From assembly GCA_035548835.1 (NCBI GenBank), contig DASZSB010000100.1, forward strand, positions 1-36,871: a DNA stretch of 36,871 nucleotides, in the 5' to 3' direction. Origin of the DNA: FEN-1219 sp035548835 (GTDB taxonomy: Bacteria; Pseudomonadota; Gammaproteobacteria; Steroidobacterales; Rariloculaceae). The notes below the pieces were generated by a model, which was not told the DNA's origin, ran no database searches, and saw only the letters and a program-made list of their open reading frames with translations. The first letter of the stretch is position 1; each line of letters begins with the position of its first letter. Positions 1 to 8,483 of this stretch are shown here, one piece after another. The position numbers were made by a program, and so were the translations under genes.

Positions 1-1236
1 TACCACCCTCAGCTGTCGCGCGAGCACGATGCGAATGCCGGCCGCGGTTGCGCACGTGCCGCGGTTCAGCTCGCCTTCGAGCTCGACGGTCTTGCCAACC
101 ATCGCCGTCGACCAGTCGACGCCGAACACCTCCGGGAACACATCGGCGCCGAGCTCGCAGATGGCGAACACGCCCTCGGGCTTCTCCGCGCGCAGCCAGT
201 CGTTGATGAAGTAGTCGCCGGGCAGATTCGCGTCCGGCTTCGGGACCGTGGCGCTGTCCTTGAAGTAGACGTGGATCCACGGCGTCTGTGCGCCCGGATT
301 GGGCAGCTCGACGCGCGAGATCGTGCCGCGCATCACGACGTGGCGGTTGGCGATCAGCGGCTTCGCGCCCCGCACGTCGAAGGCGGACGTGACGAAGTCC
401 GGGTACTGCTGCCAGGTCAGCGTCCAGGGTCCCTTCGCGACCTCCGCGCGATCGCGCTCGTTCTGCTCGTCCTCCTTCTGCTGCTGACTCACTCCCTGCA
501 CGACGTTGCGCATCATGAGACCGCCGATGCCCGGCATGGCGGCGAGACTGACGACCTGGCTCTCGATCGCCGTGGCGCGGCGCTCCTCCGCGTCCTTCTG
601 CTCCGGCGTCATGCTCGCGATGCGTTTTTCCGTGCACGGATCGCACTGCGTGTCGTAACCGATCTCGCCGCTGTCCGCGTAAGGAATCACCGTCAGCTGA
701 TCGCCAACGGCGCTGCAGACCGGCGCGCTGTTCGCGGCCGCCTGCCGATCCGCCTGCTCGGCCAGGATGCGTTGCGTCGTCGTCGCGTTGAGCGGCAGGC
801 TCGCGCGCGCCGAGTTGATCACCGGCTGCGTGCATACCGGCGTCTTCGGACCGAAAGCCGCGATCATCGGAATCGTCACGCTCGCGCCGTTGTGCTGCAC
901 GGCTTGCGTGCGCTTCACGGCGGAGAAGTTGTTGCCGCCGAGGTCGGCCTCCCAGAACGGCAGCAGATCGCCGCGCCGCGCGCCGCGCCATTGCCCCTTG
1001 GCGTCGGCGAACGCGAACCCCAGCGTGCCGCCCGCGAGGCCGCCCGTGCCTTTGACCAGGAACTCGCAGTCCGCCGGCCCGACGTGCTTGCCGATGACCT
1101 GGCCCTGGGTCGCCAGGTAGGCGTCCACGGCGACCTTGCCCGCATTGCATACGCTGAAGAAGGACGTGCCCTGCCCGAACGACGGGGCGGCGCACAGCAG
1201 AAGCAGGCCGGGGAACCAGGAACGAAGCGTTGGCAT
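1..1236 (-). CDS. Secreted protein of unknown function (3' end beyond the window)
   Basis: The frame is open from an ATG at 1236 to the window edge (412 codons, no stop), so the C-terminus is missing. The start has a strong ribosome site, GGAGGT, six bases upstream. Residues 1-21 form a signal peptide (basic start, Leu-rich core, ending APSFG before Q), so the product is exported. The mature N-terminus has a pattern of Cys, Gly and aromatic residues (FFSVCNAGK near 26-34, ADCEFLVKG near 55-63) that loosely resembles DUF1036-type small-ligand or cell-envelope domains; this is a weak resemblance. A Cys-rich central part includes a C-x2-C pair in the segment TQCDPCTEK. A charged, Gln/Glu-rich stretch follows. 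The C-terminal hundred residues look beta-rich and could be an OB-like fold. I do not recognise the family. It is transcribed divergently from the sensor kinase. Confidence 0.8.
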   Translation of the reverse strand, partial: MPTLRSWFPGLLLLCAAPSFGQGTSFFSVCNAGKVAVDAYLATQGQVIGKHVGPADCEFLVKGTGGLAGGTLGFAFADAKGQWRGARRGDLLPFWEADLGGNNFSAVKRTQAVQHNGASVTIPMIAAFGPKTPVCTQPVINSARASLPLNATTTQRILAEQADRQAAANSAPVCSAVGDQLTVIPYADSGEIGYDTQCDPCTEKRIASMTPEQKDAEERRATAIESQVVSLAAMPGIGGLMMRNVVQGVSQQQKEDEQNERDRAEVAKGPWTLTWQQYPDFVTSAFDVRGAKPLIANRHVVMRGTISRVELPNPGAQTPWIHVYFKDSATVPKPDANLPGDYFINDWLRAEKPEGVFAICELGADVFPEVFGVDWSTAMVGKTVELEGELNRGTCATAAGIRIVLARQLRVV

Positions 1237-1264
1237 CACACACCTCCGATCCGGGAACGCGGCG

Positions 1265-1270
1265 ATTCTA
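1265..1270 (-). promoter_or_regulatory. Possible -10 element for the secreted protein gene
   Basis: On the minus strand the hexamer TAGAAT lies 29 bases before the ATG at 1236, giving a plausible short leader that includes the GGAGGT site. No convincing -35 hexamer is present at 16-18 bp. The same TAGAAT hexamer stands before the lpxO start. Assignment is by pattern only. Confidence 0.3.
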
Positions 1271-1451
1271 CAACACCGATCCGGAAACACCCGCCGGCCC
1301 CGGGACGCGCCCTCCTCCACCCCACCACGATGCTCCCGTGCGTGGGAATGACGACGCTGGACGCGACATCCGCGCCGGCGTTAGATTGTTGCACGACGCA
1401 ACCATTCGCCGACGTGCTTGGGGGGGCCGGTTAGCGGCCGGCCGGTGGATT

Positions 1452-3914
1452 GTGCGAGATCGAGAGCAAGCGCGCGGGCCGTTCTGGCGGCAGCTCGTCA
1501 TCCTGGTGGCCATCACGGCGCTACCCCTGATCGCATTCTCTGCGTACGACATCTACGGACGCTACACGTCCGTCTACACAGAGGCGGAAGGCGTCGCGCT
1601 GCGCCTTGCGGACCTGCAGGCGAAGCGTATCAGCCAGGTCCTCGAGCAGGCGCAGCGGCTTGCCGGCGCGCTGGCGGAACGACCGTGGATCCGGGCCATG
1701 GACCCGCAGCATTGCGCGCCGCTGCTTGCGGAGCTGCGCGTGACCCTGCCGCCGCTGACCGACGTGTCGGTCGTCGATTCGACGGGCGCGTCGGTCTGCT
1801 CGACGGTTGCACCACCAACGCCGCTTGCGCGCCCGGCGTTCGAGCGGGCCCTGGATGGTCGGGCCTCACTCAGCGGACCCGTTGCCGGCGCGCCCGCCGG
1901 CAGCCAGACCGTCGCGGCAGCCCAGCCGGTCCGCAGCCACGCGGGCGCAGTCATCGGCGTCGTGGCCGTGACCACCGGCCTTGCTCAGTTGACGCCATTC
2001 GTTGCCGCGGACACGCCGGTGTACAGGCCGATGACCACGGTGATCGACGAGAACGGCACGATCGTTGCGCGCTCGAGGGATGCGCATCCGTGGATCGGCG
2101 CGCGGCTCGCCATGCCGATCGAGACCGCGACAGCGGCCGCGCAACTCTTCCGCGGTGCCGGTGTCGATGGCATCGAGCGACTGTACGCAGCGACCCCGAT
2201 CAACGGCCAGGGCTGGCGAGCGCTCGTCGGCCTGCCCACGGCGCCGCTCGCGGCAGAGAGCCACCGGCGCGTTGCCGCGGAAGCCGCGCTGCTGGCCGGG
2301 CTCATTGCACTGGCCTCGGCGGGGACGGCTCTGGTTGCGCACCGGTTGCTCGCGCCGCTCAATGCACTGGTGACCGAGTTGCGCCGGGTACCCGATGAGG
2401 TTGCCGAAGTGCGCCTGCCGCCTGCGGCACCGCGGGAGCTCGAGGCGCTGGTCGCGAGCCTGAATGGCGCTCTGGCCGCCGAGCGGCGAACGCGCGCGCG
2501 GCTCACCGAGATCTTCGAGTACGCGCTCGATGGGATCGTCACGGCGGATCGCGAAGGCAGGGTGGTGGATTTCAACGTCGCCGCCGAACGCATGTTCGGT
2601 TACGGCAGATCCGACGTCATGGGCCGACGAGTCGCCGACCTGATCGTGCCCCCGTCCCTGCGCGCGGCCCACGAGCGCGGCTTCGCACGCTATCTCGAGA
2701 CCGGCGAACCGCACGCGCTGCACAAGCCCATGGAGGTCACCGCCCTGCGCGCCGACGGCTCCACCTTTCCTGTCGAGATCAACGTGACGCGCTCCGGAAC
2801 AGGAGAATCCATCCAGTTCACCGCCTTTCTGCGCGATATCACGCAGCGGCGCAACGCCATCGGCGCCGTGCACGCTCAGCGTGAGCTGCTGGCCAGCGCG
2901 CAGCGCATCGCAAAGCTCGGTTACTGGGAGCTCGATCTCGCCAGCCGCAGGCTGACCTGGTCGGATCAGGTGTTCGAGATATTCGGCCAAACGCCGGCAA
3001 CCTTCGGCGCGACCGAGCAGGCATTCCTCGATTGCATTCATCCCGACGACCGGGCCGCGGTACTCGAAGCCCAGCGCGCCGTCCTCGCCGGCGAGCGGCC
3101 CCTCGACACCGAGCATCGCATCGTCTTGCCGGACGGCTCGGTCAAGAACGTCCACGAGCGCGGCGAACTGGTGCGCGACGCCGAGGGAACGGCGCTGGTG
3201 TTGCGCGGCACATGTATCGACGTGACCGAGCGCAAGCGGCTGGAGGAGGCCCTGCACACGCGGGTGCGCCAGTTGCGCAAGCTGTCGCGCCGGCTCATCG
3301 AGGTGGAGCAGACAGAACGGCAGGCGATCAACCGCGAGCTTCACGACCGCGTCGGGCAGGGCCTCACCGCGTTGAAGCTGATCCTGGCGTCGCTGCGAAC
3401 CGCCCCCGAGCATGCCGTTGCGCACTCGGTCGAGGAGGCCCTGCTGCTCACCCAGTCCACGATCGAAACGGTCAGAGACGTCATGGTCGACCTCAGGCCG
3501 TCGTCTCTCGACGACTTTGGCCTCGTGGCCGCGCTGCGCGAATATGGCGAGGTCTTCGCGAACCGCAGCGGTATTGCCGTGCAGGTGAATGGTGACGACG
3601 TCGAGCCGCGCCTGCCTCTGCCGGTCGAATCCGCCGTCTTCCGAATCGTCCAGGAGGCCCTGACCAACGTGCTCAAGCACGCGGCTGCCTCGCGAGTGGC
3701 GATCAGCCTGGCAGAGGAGGCAGGGAGCCTCGTGCTCAGGATCACGGACGACGGCAAGGGCTTCCGGGTCGGCGACGACACGGCGCGGGGCAGCTGGGGC
3801 CTGCGGACGATGCGCGAGCGCGCGGAGACGGTGGGTGCAACCCTGCACATCGATTCGGATGTGGAGCACGGCACGAGGCTCACCCTGTCGGTGATGCGGG
3901 AGCCGCCGCCGTGA
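1452..3914 (+). CDS. Membrane PAS-containing sensor histidine kinase, NarX/UhpB (HisKA_3) type
   Basis: This is a sensor kinase that autophosphorylates on His and passes the phosphate to the overlapping response regulator. From the GTG at 1452 it has 820 residues. It has a transmembrane helix (about 14-32), a periplasmic Cache-like sensing region (about 35-275), a second helix (about 277-297) and a short HAMP-like linker. Then come PAS (about 351-465, FDYAL-type start FEYALDGIV), a second PAS of the PAS_3 type (about 479-597, HPDDR) and the HisKA_3 dimerisation helix with phospho-acceptor His631 in ELHDRVGQGL. The HATPase end shows an N-box (EALTNVLKHA) and G-boxes DDGKGF and GLRTMRERAE. The frame stays open back to an ATG at 1230, but that would place a Pro-rich, unstructured tail in the divergent promoter region, so I chose the GTG just before the first helix. 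The stop overlaps the regulator start. Confidence 0.88.
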   Translation: MRDREQARGPFWRQLVILVAITALPLIAFSAYDIYGRYTSVYTEAEGVALRLADLQAKRISQVLEQAQRLAGALAERPWIRAMDPQHCAPLLAELRVTLPPLTDVSVVDSTGASVCSTVAPPTPLARPAFERALDGRASLSGPVAGAPAGSQTVAAAQPVRSHAGAVIGVVAVTTGLAQLTPFVAADTPVYRPMTTVIDENGTIVARSRDAHPWIGARLAMPIETATAAAQLFRGAGVDGIERLYAATPINGQGWRALVGLPTAPLAAESHRRVAAEAALLAGLIALASAGTALVAHRLLAPLNALVTELRRVPDEVAEVRLPPAAPRELEALVASLNGALAAERRTRARLTEIFEYALDGIVTADREGRVVDFNVAAERMFGYGRSDVMGRRVADLIVPPSLRAAHERGFARYLETGEPHALHKPMEVTALRADGSTFPVEINVTRSGTGESIQFTAFLRDITQRRNAIGAVHAQRELLASAQRIAKLGYWELDLASRRLTWSDQVFEIFGQTPATFGATEQAFLDCIHPDDRAAVLEAQRAVLAGERPLDTEHRIVLPDGSVKNVHERGELVRDAEGTALVLRGTCIDVTERKRLEEALHTRVRQLRKLSRRLIEVEQTERQAINRELHDRVGQGLTALKLILASLRTAPEHAVAHSVEEALLLTQSTIETVRDVMVDLRPSSLDDFGLVAALREYGEVFANRSGIAVQVNGDDVEPRLPLPVESAVFRIVQEALTNVLKHAAASRVAISLAEEAGSLVLRITDDGKGFRVGDDTARGSWGLRTMRERAETVGATLHIDSDVEHGTRLTLSVMREPPP

Positions 3915-4549
3915 AGATCCGCGTGCTCGTGGCCGACGACCACGAAATCGTTCGTGCGGGGCTGACTGCCCTGCTCGAGGGCGCGCCGGACATCGACGTC
4001 GTCGGGGCCGCACGAAGCGGCTGGGAGGCGGTGCAGAAGGCGGAAGACTTGCGCCCCGACGTGGTCCTGATGGACATCGCGATGCCGGAACTGAACGGCA
4101 TCGACGCCGCCGCGCTGATCCGCGACAGACAGATTCCCGTCCGGGTCATCGTGCTGTCGATGCTCTCGAGCAGCGAGTACGTGTTTCGCGCCCTCGAGGC
4201 TCGCGTGGACGGCTATCTGCCGAAAGACTCGGCCGCGGCGGAGCTCGTCGCCGCGATTCGCGTCGTGAACCAGGGGCGGCGTTACCTCGGAGAGGCGGTT
4301 CGCCACATCGTGCTGGATCCCACGTCACGCTCGCAGTCGAGCCCCCTCGAGCGTCTTAGCGCGAGAGAGAGGCGTGTGCTCCAGCTCGTCGCCGAAGGTC
4401 ATACCAGCGCGGAAATCGCACAGGCGCTGCAGCTGTCGCCGAAAACGGTGGATTCGTACCGGGCGCGCATAATGACCAAGCTCGGCGTCGACAATCTGTC
4501 GGCATTGGTCAAATTCGCCGTCCAGCACGGCGTCACTCCACCGACCTGA
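3911..4549 (+). CDS. NarL/LuxR-family DNA-binding response regulator
   Basis: This is the cognate regulator of the kinase before it. Its GTG start sits in a GTGA overlap with the kinase stop, so the two are translationally coupled. Residues 1-120 are a receiver domain: acidic pair Asp9/Asp10 (VADDHE), phospho-acceptor Asp55 (LMDIAMPELNG) and the conserved Lys in YLPKDS. Residues about 148-208 are a LuxR-type helix-turn-helix (LSARERRVLQLVAEGHTS, then the recognition helix region LSPKTVDSYRARIM). At 212 residues it is the usual size for NarL, UvrY and FixJ-like regulators. Targets cannot be read from the sequence; the neighbouring c-di-GMP gene and csrA-like gene on the same strand are candidates. 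The UvrY-like design next to a CsrA-family gene is suggestive but not diagnostic. Confidence 0.93.
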   Translation: MKIRVLVADDHEIVRAGLTALLEGAPDIDVVGAARSGWEAVQKAEDLRPDVVLMDIAMPELNGIDAAALIRDRQIPVRVIVLSMLSSSEYVFRALEARVDGYLPKDSAAAELVAAIRVVNQGRRYLGEAVRHIVLDPTSRSQSSPLERLSARERRVLQLVAEGHTSAEIAQALQLSPKTVDSYRARIMTKLGVDNLSALVKFAVQHGVTPPT

Positions 4550-4570
4550 GTCCCTGCGTCGAAATCCGCG

Positions 4571-4588
4571 TGGCCGGCCCCTCCGGCC
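4571..4588 (+). other. GC-rich hairpin after the response regulator gene
   Basis: The sequence GGCCGG-cccct-CCGGCC forms a 6-bp stem about 20 bases after the regulator stop. There is no T-tract, so it is not a standard intrinsic terminator. The rest of the gap up to 4818 shows an isolated TTGACA at 4756-4761 but no matching -10, and nothing else that I recognise. Confidence 0.3.
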
Positions 4589-4818
4589 GTCGGCGGATGG
4601 CGACATGGGAGTTTCCCTACAGCCGCTCGCGGCGGGACCCGTTAACGTGGCCGGGTGCAAGTGGCCCATCCTCACCAGCCCTTGTGCGCCTCCGGTGGCA
4701 GCTGCGCGATCGCCTGGACCACGGAGCGTCGAACACCCCCTTGCCGGTGCCGGCATTGACACGCGCGACTCGATCGCGCCTCGAGCGGCGAGGCTGATCC
4801 CCGCGGCACTTGCTGAAT

Positions 4819-7800
4819 ATGGTTGAGATGGGTCCAGTGAAGGCGATACGCGATCAACAGGGCAGGACAGGGGCGGACGCAGCCTTCGGCGCAGTCTTCG
4901 AGCTGGTCGCGGCCGCCATCTGCGAAGCCGGAACCACCGGGCCATTCGTCGAGGTCAGCGCGGAGCTCTGCGAGCTGCTGGGCCTCGAGAAAGACCAGCT
5001 CCTGCGCAAGACGCTGCCGGAGATCATCGCCGACCCGGAAGGCCGCGATGCCATCCTGCTCGCCCAACAGCGTCTCGTGCACGGCGAGATCCGCAGCTAC
5101 AGCCGCGAGGTCCGGCTTGCGACCGAAGCACGCCGCAATATCCGGGCGAGCATCATCATCAATGGTCCGGTCACGGGCCCGCACGGCAGGCCGACATTCG
5201 CCGTGGTCTTCCGGGGCGGCGGCGAATGGCGGCGGGCCGGAGCCACACTGTGGGCGTCGTCAGCGCTCGCGAGGCTCGTGATCGACGCACTGGCCACGCA
5301 CATCTGCGTGCTCGATGAAGCCGGCACCATCGTGGCCGTGAACCGCGCCTGGCGCGAATTCGCGTTCGGCAACGGCACGCCATCCTGCGGGAGCATCGGC
5401 AGCAATTATCTCGACATCTGCGTGGCATCCGGTGAGCGAGGATTCGCGGACGGGGCGGCGATCGCCGCGGGTATCCGCTCCGTGATCAGTGGCGAGGCCG
5501 ACACCTTCGAGCGGGACATCGTCTACGAAACGGCGGCCGGACCGCAGTGGTTCGTGGGCAGAGTGGTACGCCTTCGCTGGGACGCGTCGACCTGGATCGT
5601 GTTCAAGCGCCAACCCATCACCACGCGCAAGACGGCCGAGCTCGAGGTACGCGCGGCGAGGGACAGCCTGAACCTCGCCGTCCGCGCCGCCGAGGTCGGG
5701 CTGTGGGAATGGAACCTGCTGACGAACGAGCTGCGTTACTCGCGCGAATGGAAGGAACAGCTTGGATACGACGAGACGGAAATCGGCGACTCGCTGAACG
5801 AGTGGGCCAGGCTCGTCCATCCCGACTACGTGGCACCGACACTGGCGCTCGCCGAGCGGTGTGCCCGGGACCCCACCGTGGCGTACCAAACGGAGTTCCC
5901 GATGCGCCACAAGGACGGCTCGTATCGCTGGTTCCTGTCCACGGCGTCGGTGCTCCGTAACGAGGACGGAACGGCGATGCGGTTGGTGGGAAGTCACGTC
6001 GACATTACGGCCAGAAAGCAGGCAGAGGAGGCCTTGCGCGAGCGCAATGCGATCTTCCATCAGCTCACCGAGAATCTCGCGGACGTGTTCTGGCTGTCGA
6101 GCGTCGACAAGCGCCAGATGCATTTCGTGAGCCCCGCGTACGAGAGGATCTGGGGGCGCTCCTGCCAGGAGCTGTACCGCAACCCGACCACGTGGCTCGA
6201 CGCCATCCATCCCGAAGATCGCGAACGGATCGAACGCGCAGCGCTGGCCAAACAGGCCGGCGGCAGCTACGACGAGGAGTTCCGGATCGTGCGCCCCGAT
6301 GGGGAAGTGCGCTGGATCCGGGACCGGGGCTTTCCGGTGACGGACGCAGCGGGGAACGTGTTCCGCATTGCCGGTATCGCCCGCGATGTCACCGAGCGAA
6401 AACAGGCAGAGGAGCAACTCATTCAGCTTGCGCGCTACGACAAGTTGACCGGGCTGCCGAATCGCACCCTGTTCTACGACGAGCTCCAGCATGCGCTGCT
6501 GAACCAGCGCAATGGCGACAAGACGCTCGCCGTCATGCTGCTCGATCTCGATCGGTTCAAGGTCGTGAACGACACACTTGCCCACGCCTATGGCGACAAG
6601 CTGCTCAAGCAGGTGGGCGAGCGCCTGAGCCGCAGCGTCAGGGCCGGCGACGTCGTCGGGCGTCTCGGTGGGGACGAGTTCGGCGTGATTCTGCCGGGGC
6701 TCGAATCCCCGGCGGAAGCCGAGGCCGTGGCGGAGCAGATCGTTAAATCGTTTGCCGAGCCCTTCGATCTCGACGGTCACGAGGTGTTCATGTCCGCCAG
6801 CATCGGCCTGACGTTCTTCACGTCGGCCTACGAAGGCGCCGACACGATGATCATGAATGCGGACGTGGCGATGTACAGCGCCAAGCGACAGGGCCGCAAT
6901 ACCTATCAGCACTATTCGAAGGAGATGCACAACGGCGCTCTGCGGCGACTGCAGCTCGAGACGGAGCTCCGGCGCGCCGTCGAGCACGAGAGCTTCGTCG
7001 TTCACTATCAGCCCAAAGTGGGGCTGCGCCGGAACCGCATCGCGGGCCTCGAGGCGCTGCTGCGCTGGCGGTCCAGGGAGGGCGAGCTGATCCCCCCGGG
7101 GCAGTTCGTGCCGCTGCTGGAGCAGACCGGGCTCATCGAGCCCGTGGGCCGATGGCTGCTACGCGCGGTATGCGGGCAGCTGGCCGAGTGGGGCCGCACG
7201 GGGATCCCGCTGGTTCCGGTAGCGGTCAACGTCGCCGCCCCGCAACTGCAGCAGAAGGCGTTCGTCGCGGAGGTGGCTAAAGCGCTCGAGGAGCATGGCA
7301 CGGATCCGAGACTCATCGAGTTCGAGATCACCGAGAGCTCCCTCATGGAGGACCCGGATACGGCCATCGCCATTCTCGAGGAGATCCGGTCCCTCGGCGT
7401 TCGCATCGCCATCGACGATTTCGGCACCGGCTACTCGAGCTTGAGCTATCTCAAGCGCTTCCCGCTCGATGCGCTCAAGATCGATCGTTCCTTCGTTCGC
7501 GATGCCATCACCGATCCCAACGACGCGGCCATCGCGCGCAGCGTGACTGCACTCGGCCGCGCGATGGGGCTGAAGATCATTGCGGAGGGCGTGGAGACCG
7601 CCGAGCAGCTCGCGTTTCTGCGCAACATCGGGTGCGAGGAGGCACAGGGGTACCTGTTTTCGCCTCCGGTAGACGCGGCGGCGTGCGCGGAGCAGCTGAA
7701 GGACGGCGGTGCCATCCACCAGACACTCGCGACCATCGGAGGAACCAGCAGCGCGGTGCTGATCGTCGACAACCATCCTGGTTACCGCGACCTCCTGATC

Positions 7801-8193
7801 GAGCGGCTGCGATCGGAAGGCCTTTCGATCCTGACCGCTGCGAGCTCGGAGGAGGCCTTCGACGTGCTCGCCACGAATCGGGTCGGTGCCGTGGTCACCG
7901 ACGAACAGGTACCGACGATGGGCGGAATCGAGCTGCTACGGCGCGTCAAGCGGATCTATCCGAGAGTCAGGCGCGTGGTGCTGAGCAGCGTGGCCGATTC
8001 TCGAATCGTCATGGATGCGATCAACGACGGCGCCGTGCACAGGTTCTTCCTGAAAGGCAAGGACGAGCAGCGATTGCGCGCCGAGCTGCCGGGCCTGTTG
8101 GCCCTCCGCGGCACCGACCCGAAGCGCGAGACCTCCGATCCCCAGCTGGCCGACGACACGATCACATTCCGCGGGCCGAACGGGAGCGAATGA
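4819..8193 (+). CDS. Four-PAS diguanylate cyclase/phosphodiesterase (GGDEF-EAL) with C-terminal receiver domain
   Basis: The protein (1124 residues) has no membrane segment, so it is probably a cytoplasmic c-di-GMP enzyme. Order: four PAS-like domains (about 10-135, 148-275, 285-405, 409-530), GGDEF (about 535-700), EAL (about 715-960) and a receiver-like domain (about 978-1100). The cyclase motif GGDEF is intact at 617-621. An RAGD sequence lies five residues before it, matching the inhibitory RxxD I-site. The EAL motif is intact (E745, EALLRW), with TESSLMED, DDFGTGYSSL, LKIDRS and AEGVET also present, so both activities are possible. The receiver keeps the presumed acceptor Asp (TDEQVPTMGG), but has Asp-Asn in place of the usual acidic pair and LKGK in place of the usual KP. 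Starts are uncertain: TTG 4810, ATG 4819, ATG 4828 and GTG 4837 are all in frame and none has a strong ribosome site. Confidence 0.9.
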   Translation: MVEMGPVKAIRDQQGRTGADAAFGAVFELVAAAICEAGTTGPFVEVSAELCELLGLEKDQLLRKTLPEIIADPEGRDAILLAQQRLVHGEIRSYSREVRLATEARRNIRASIIINGPVTGPHGRPTFAVVFRGGGEWRRAGATLWASSALARLVIDALATHICVLDEAGTIVAVNRAWREFAFGNGTPSCGSIGSNYLDICVASGERGFADGAAIAAGIRSVISGEADTFERDIVYETAAGPQWFVGRVVRLRWDASTWIVFKRQPITTRKTAELEVRAARDSLNLAVRAAEVGLWEWNLLTNELRYSREWKEQLGYDETEIGDSLNEWARLVHPDYVAPTLALAERCARDPTVAYQTEFPMRHKDGSYRWFLSTASVLRNEDGTAMRLVGSHVDITARKQAEEALRERNAIFHQLTENLADVFWLSSVDKRQMHFVSPAYERIWGRSCQELYRNPTTWLDAIHPEDRERIERAALAKQAGGSYDEEFRIVRPDGEVRWIRDRGFPVTDAAGNVFRIAGIARDVTERKQAEEQLIQLARYDKLTGLPNRTLFYDELQHALLNQRNGDKTLAVMLLDLDRFKVVNDTLAHAYGDKLLKQVGERLSRSVRAGDVVGRLGGDEFGVILPGLESPAEAEAVAEQIVKSFAEPFDLDGHEVFMSASIGLTFFTSAYEGADTMIMNADVAMYSAKRQGRNTYQHYSKEMHNGALRRLQLETELRRAVEHESFVVHYQPKVGLRRNRIAGLEALLRWRSREGELIPPGQFVPLLEQTGLIEPVGRWLLRAVCGQLAEWGRTGIPLVPVAVNVAAPQLQQKAFVAEVAKALEEHGTDPRLIEFEITESSLMEDPDTAIAILEEIRSLGVRIAIDDFGTGYSSLSYLKRFPLDALKIDRSFVRDAITDPNDAAIARSVTALGRAMGLKIIAEGVETAEQLAFLRNIGCEEAQGYLFSPPVDAAACAEQLKDGGAIHQTLATIGGTSSAVLIVDNHPGYRDLLIERLRSEGLSILTAASSEEAFDVLATNRVGAVVTDEQVPTMGGIELLRRVKRIYPRVRRVVLSSVADSRIVMDAINDGAVHRFFLKGKDEQRLRAELPGLLALRGTDPKRETSDPQLADDTITFRGPNGSE

Positions 8194-8194
8194 C

Positions 8195-8461
8195 ATGCTG
8201 GTAATCACCCGCCGCGAGAACGAGAGCATCACGATCGTGCTGGCCGATGGGGTCGATCCCGACCTCACGCTCCGGGACGCCTTCCGGCAGGGACCCATCG
8301 AGGTCCGGGTCGTACACGTCAGCGGGGGGCGCGTACGCATCGCGGTCTCCGCTCCGCCCGAGCTCAAGATCTGGCGCGGCCCGTATCGGACCGAGCGGTG
8401 TCTGCGGCCCGATGCCGGCGACGCCGGCTCGGAGCCGTCACGGCACGCCGTCGAAACCTAG
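8195..8461 (+). CDS. CsrA-family RNA-binding regulator with RsmN/RsmF-like insertion
   Basis: CsrA proteins bind GGA motifs in mRNA leaders and alter translation. The N-terminus MLVITRRENES matches CsrA strands 1 and 2, including the RNA-contacting Leu/Thr/Arg positions. The segment VRIAVSAPPELKIWR matches strands 4 and 5 (VRIGVNAP in CsrA). Between strands 2 and 3 there is an insertion of about 16 residues (about 18-33, DPDLTLRDAFRQG) that looks helical. Ordinary CsrA/RsmA lacks it; Pseudomonas RsmN/RsmF has a helical insertion at this point. Arg61 aligns with the key RNA-binding Arg (Arg44 of CsrA, Arg62 of RsmN). A Pro/Ser-rich tail of about 25 residues is extra. The ATG lies one base after the stop of the GGDEF-EAL gene, and GGGAG inside that gene is the ribosome site, so expression is coupled. 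Family assignment is confident; the RsmN class is inference from topology. Confidence 0.85.
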   Translation: MLVITRRENESITIVLADGVDPDLTLRDAFRQGPIEVRVVHVSGGRVRIAVSAPPELKIWRGPYRTERCLRPDAGDAGSEPSRHAVET

Positions 8462-8483
8462 GCAGGAGCGCGCTGGCAACGCC

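Noticed and set aside
271..1434. Long plus-strand open frame (387 codons) opposite the secreted protein gene
   Set aside because: It is an Arg/Leu-rich shadow frame; the opposite strand has a signal peptide, a strong ribosome site and normal protein composition.
1230..1451. N-terminal extension of the sensor kinase back to the ATG at 1230
   Set aside because: The added 74 residues are Pro/Arg-rich and overlap the promoter and leader of the divergent gene; the GTG at 1452 stands right before the first membrane helix.
4756..4761. TTGACA as a -35 for the GGDEF-EAL gene
   Set aside because: No -10-like hexamer stands at 16-18 bp; the region downstream is GC-rich.
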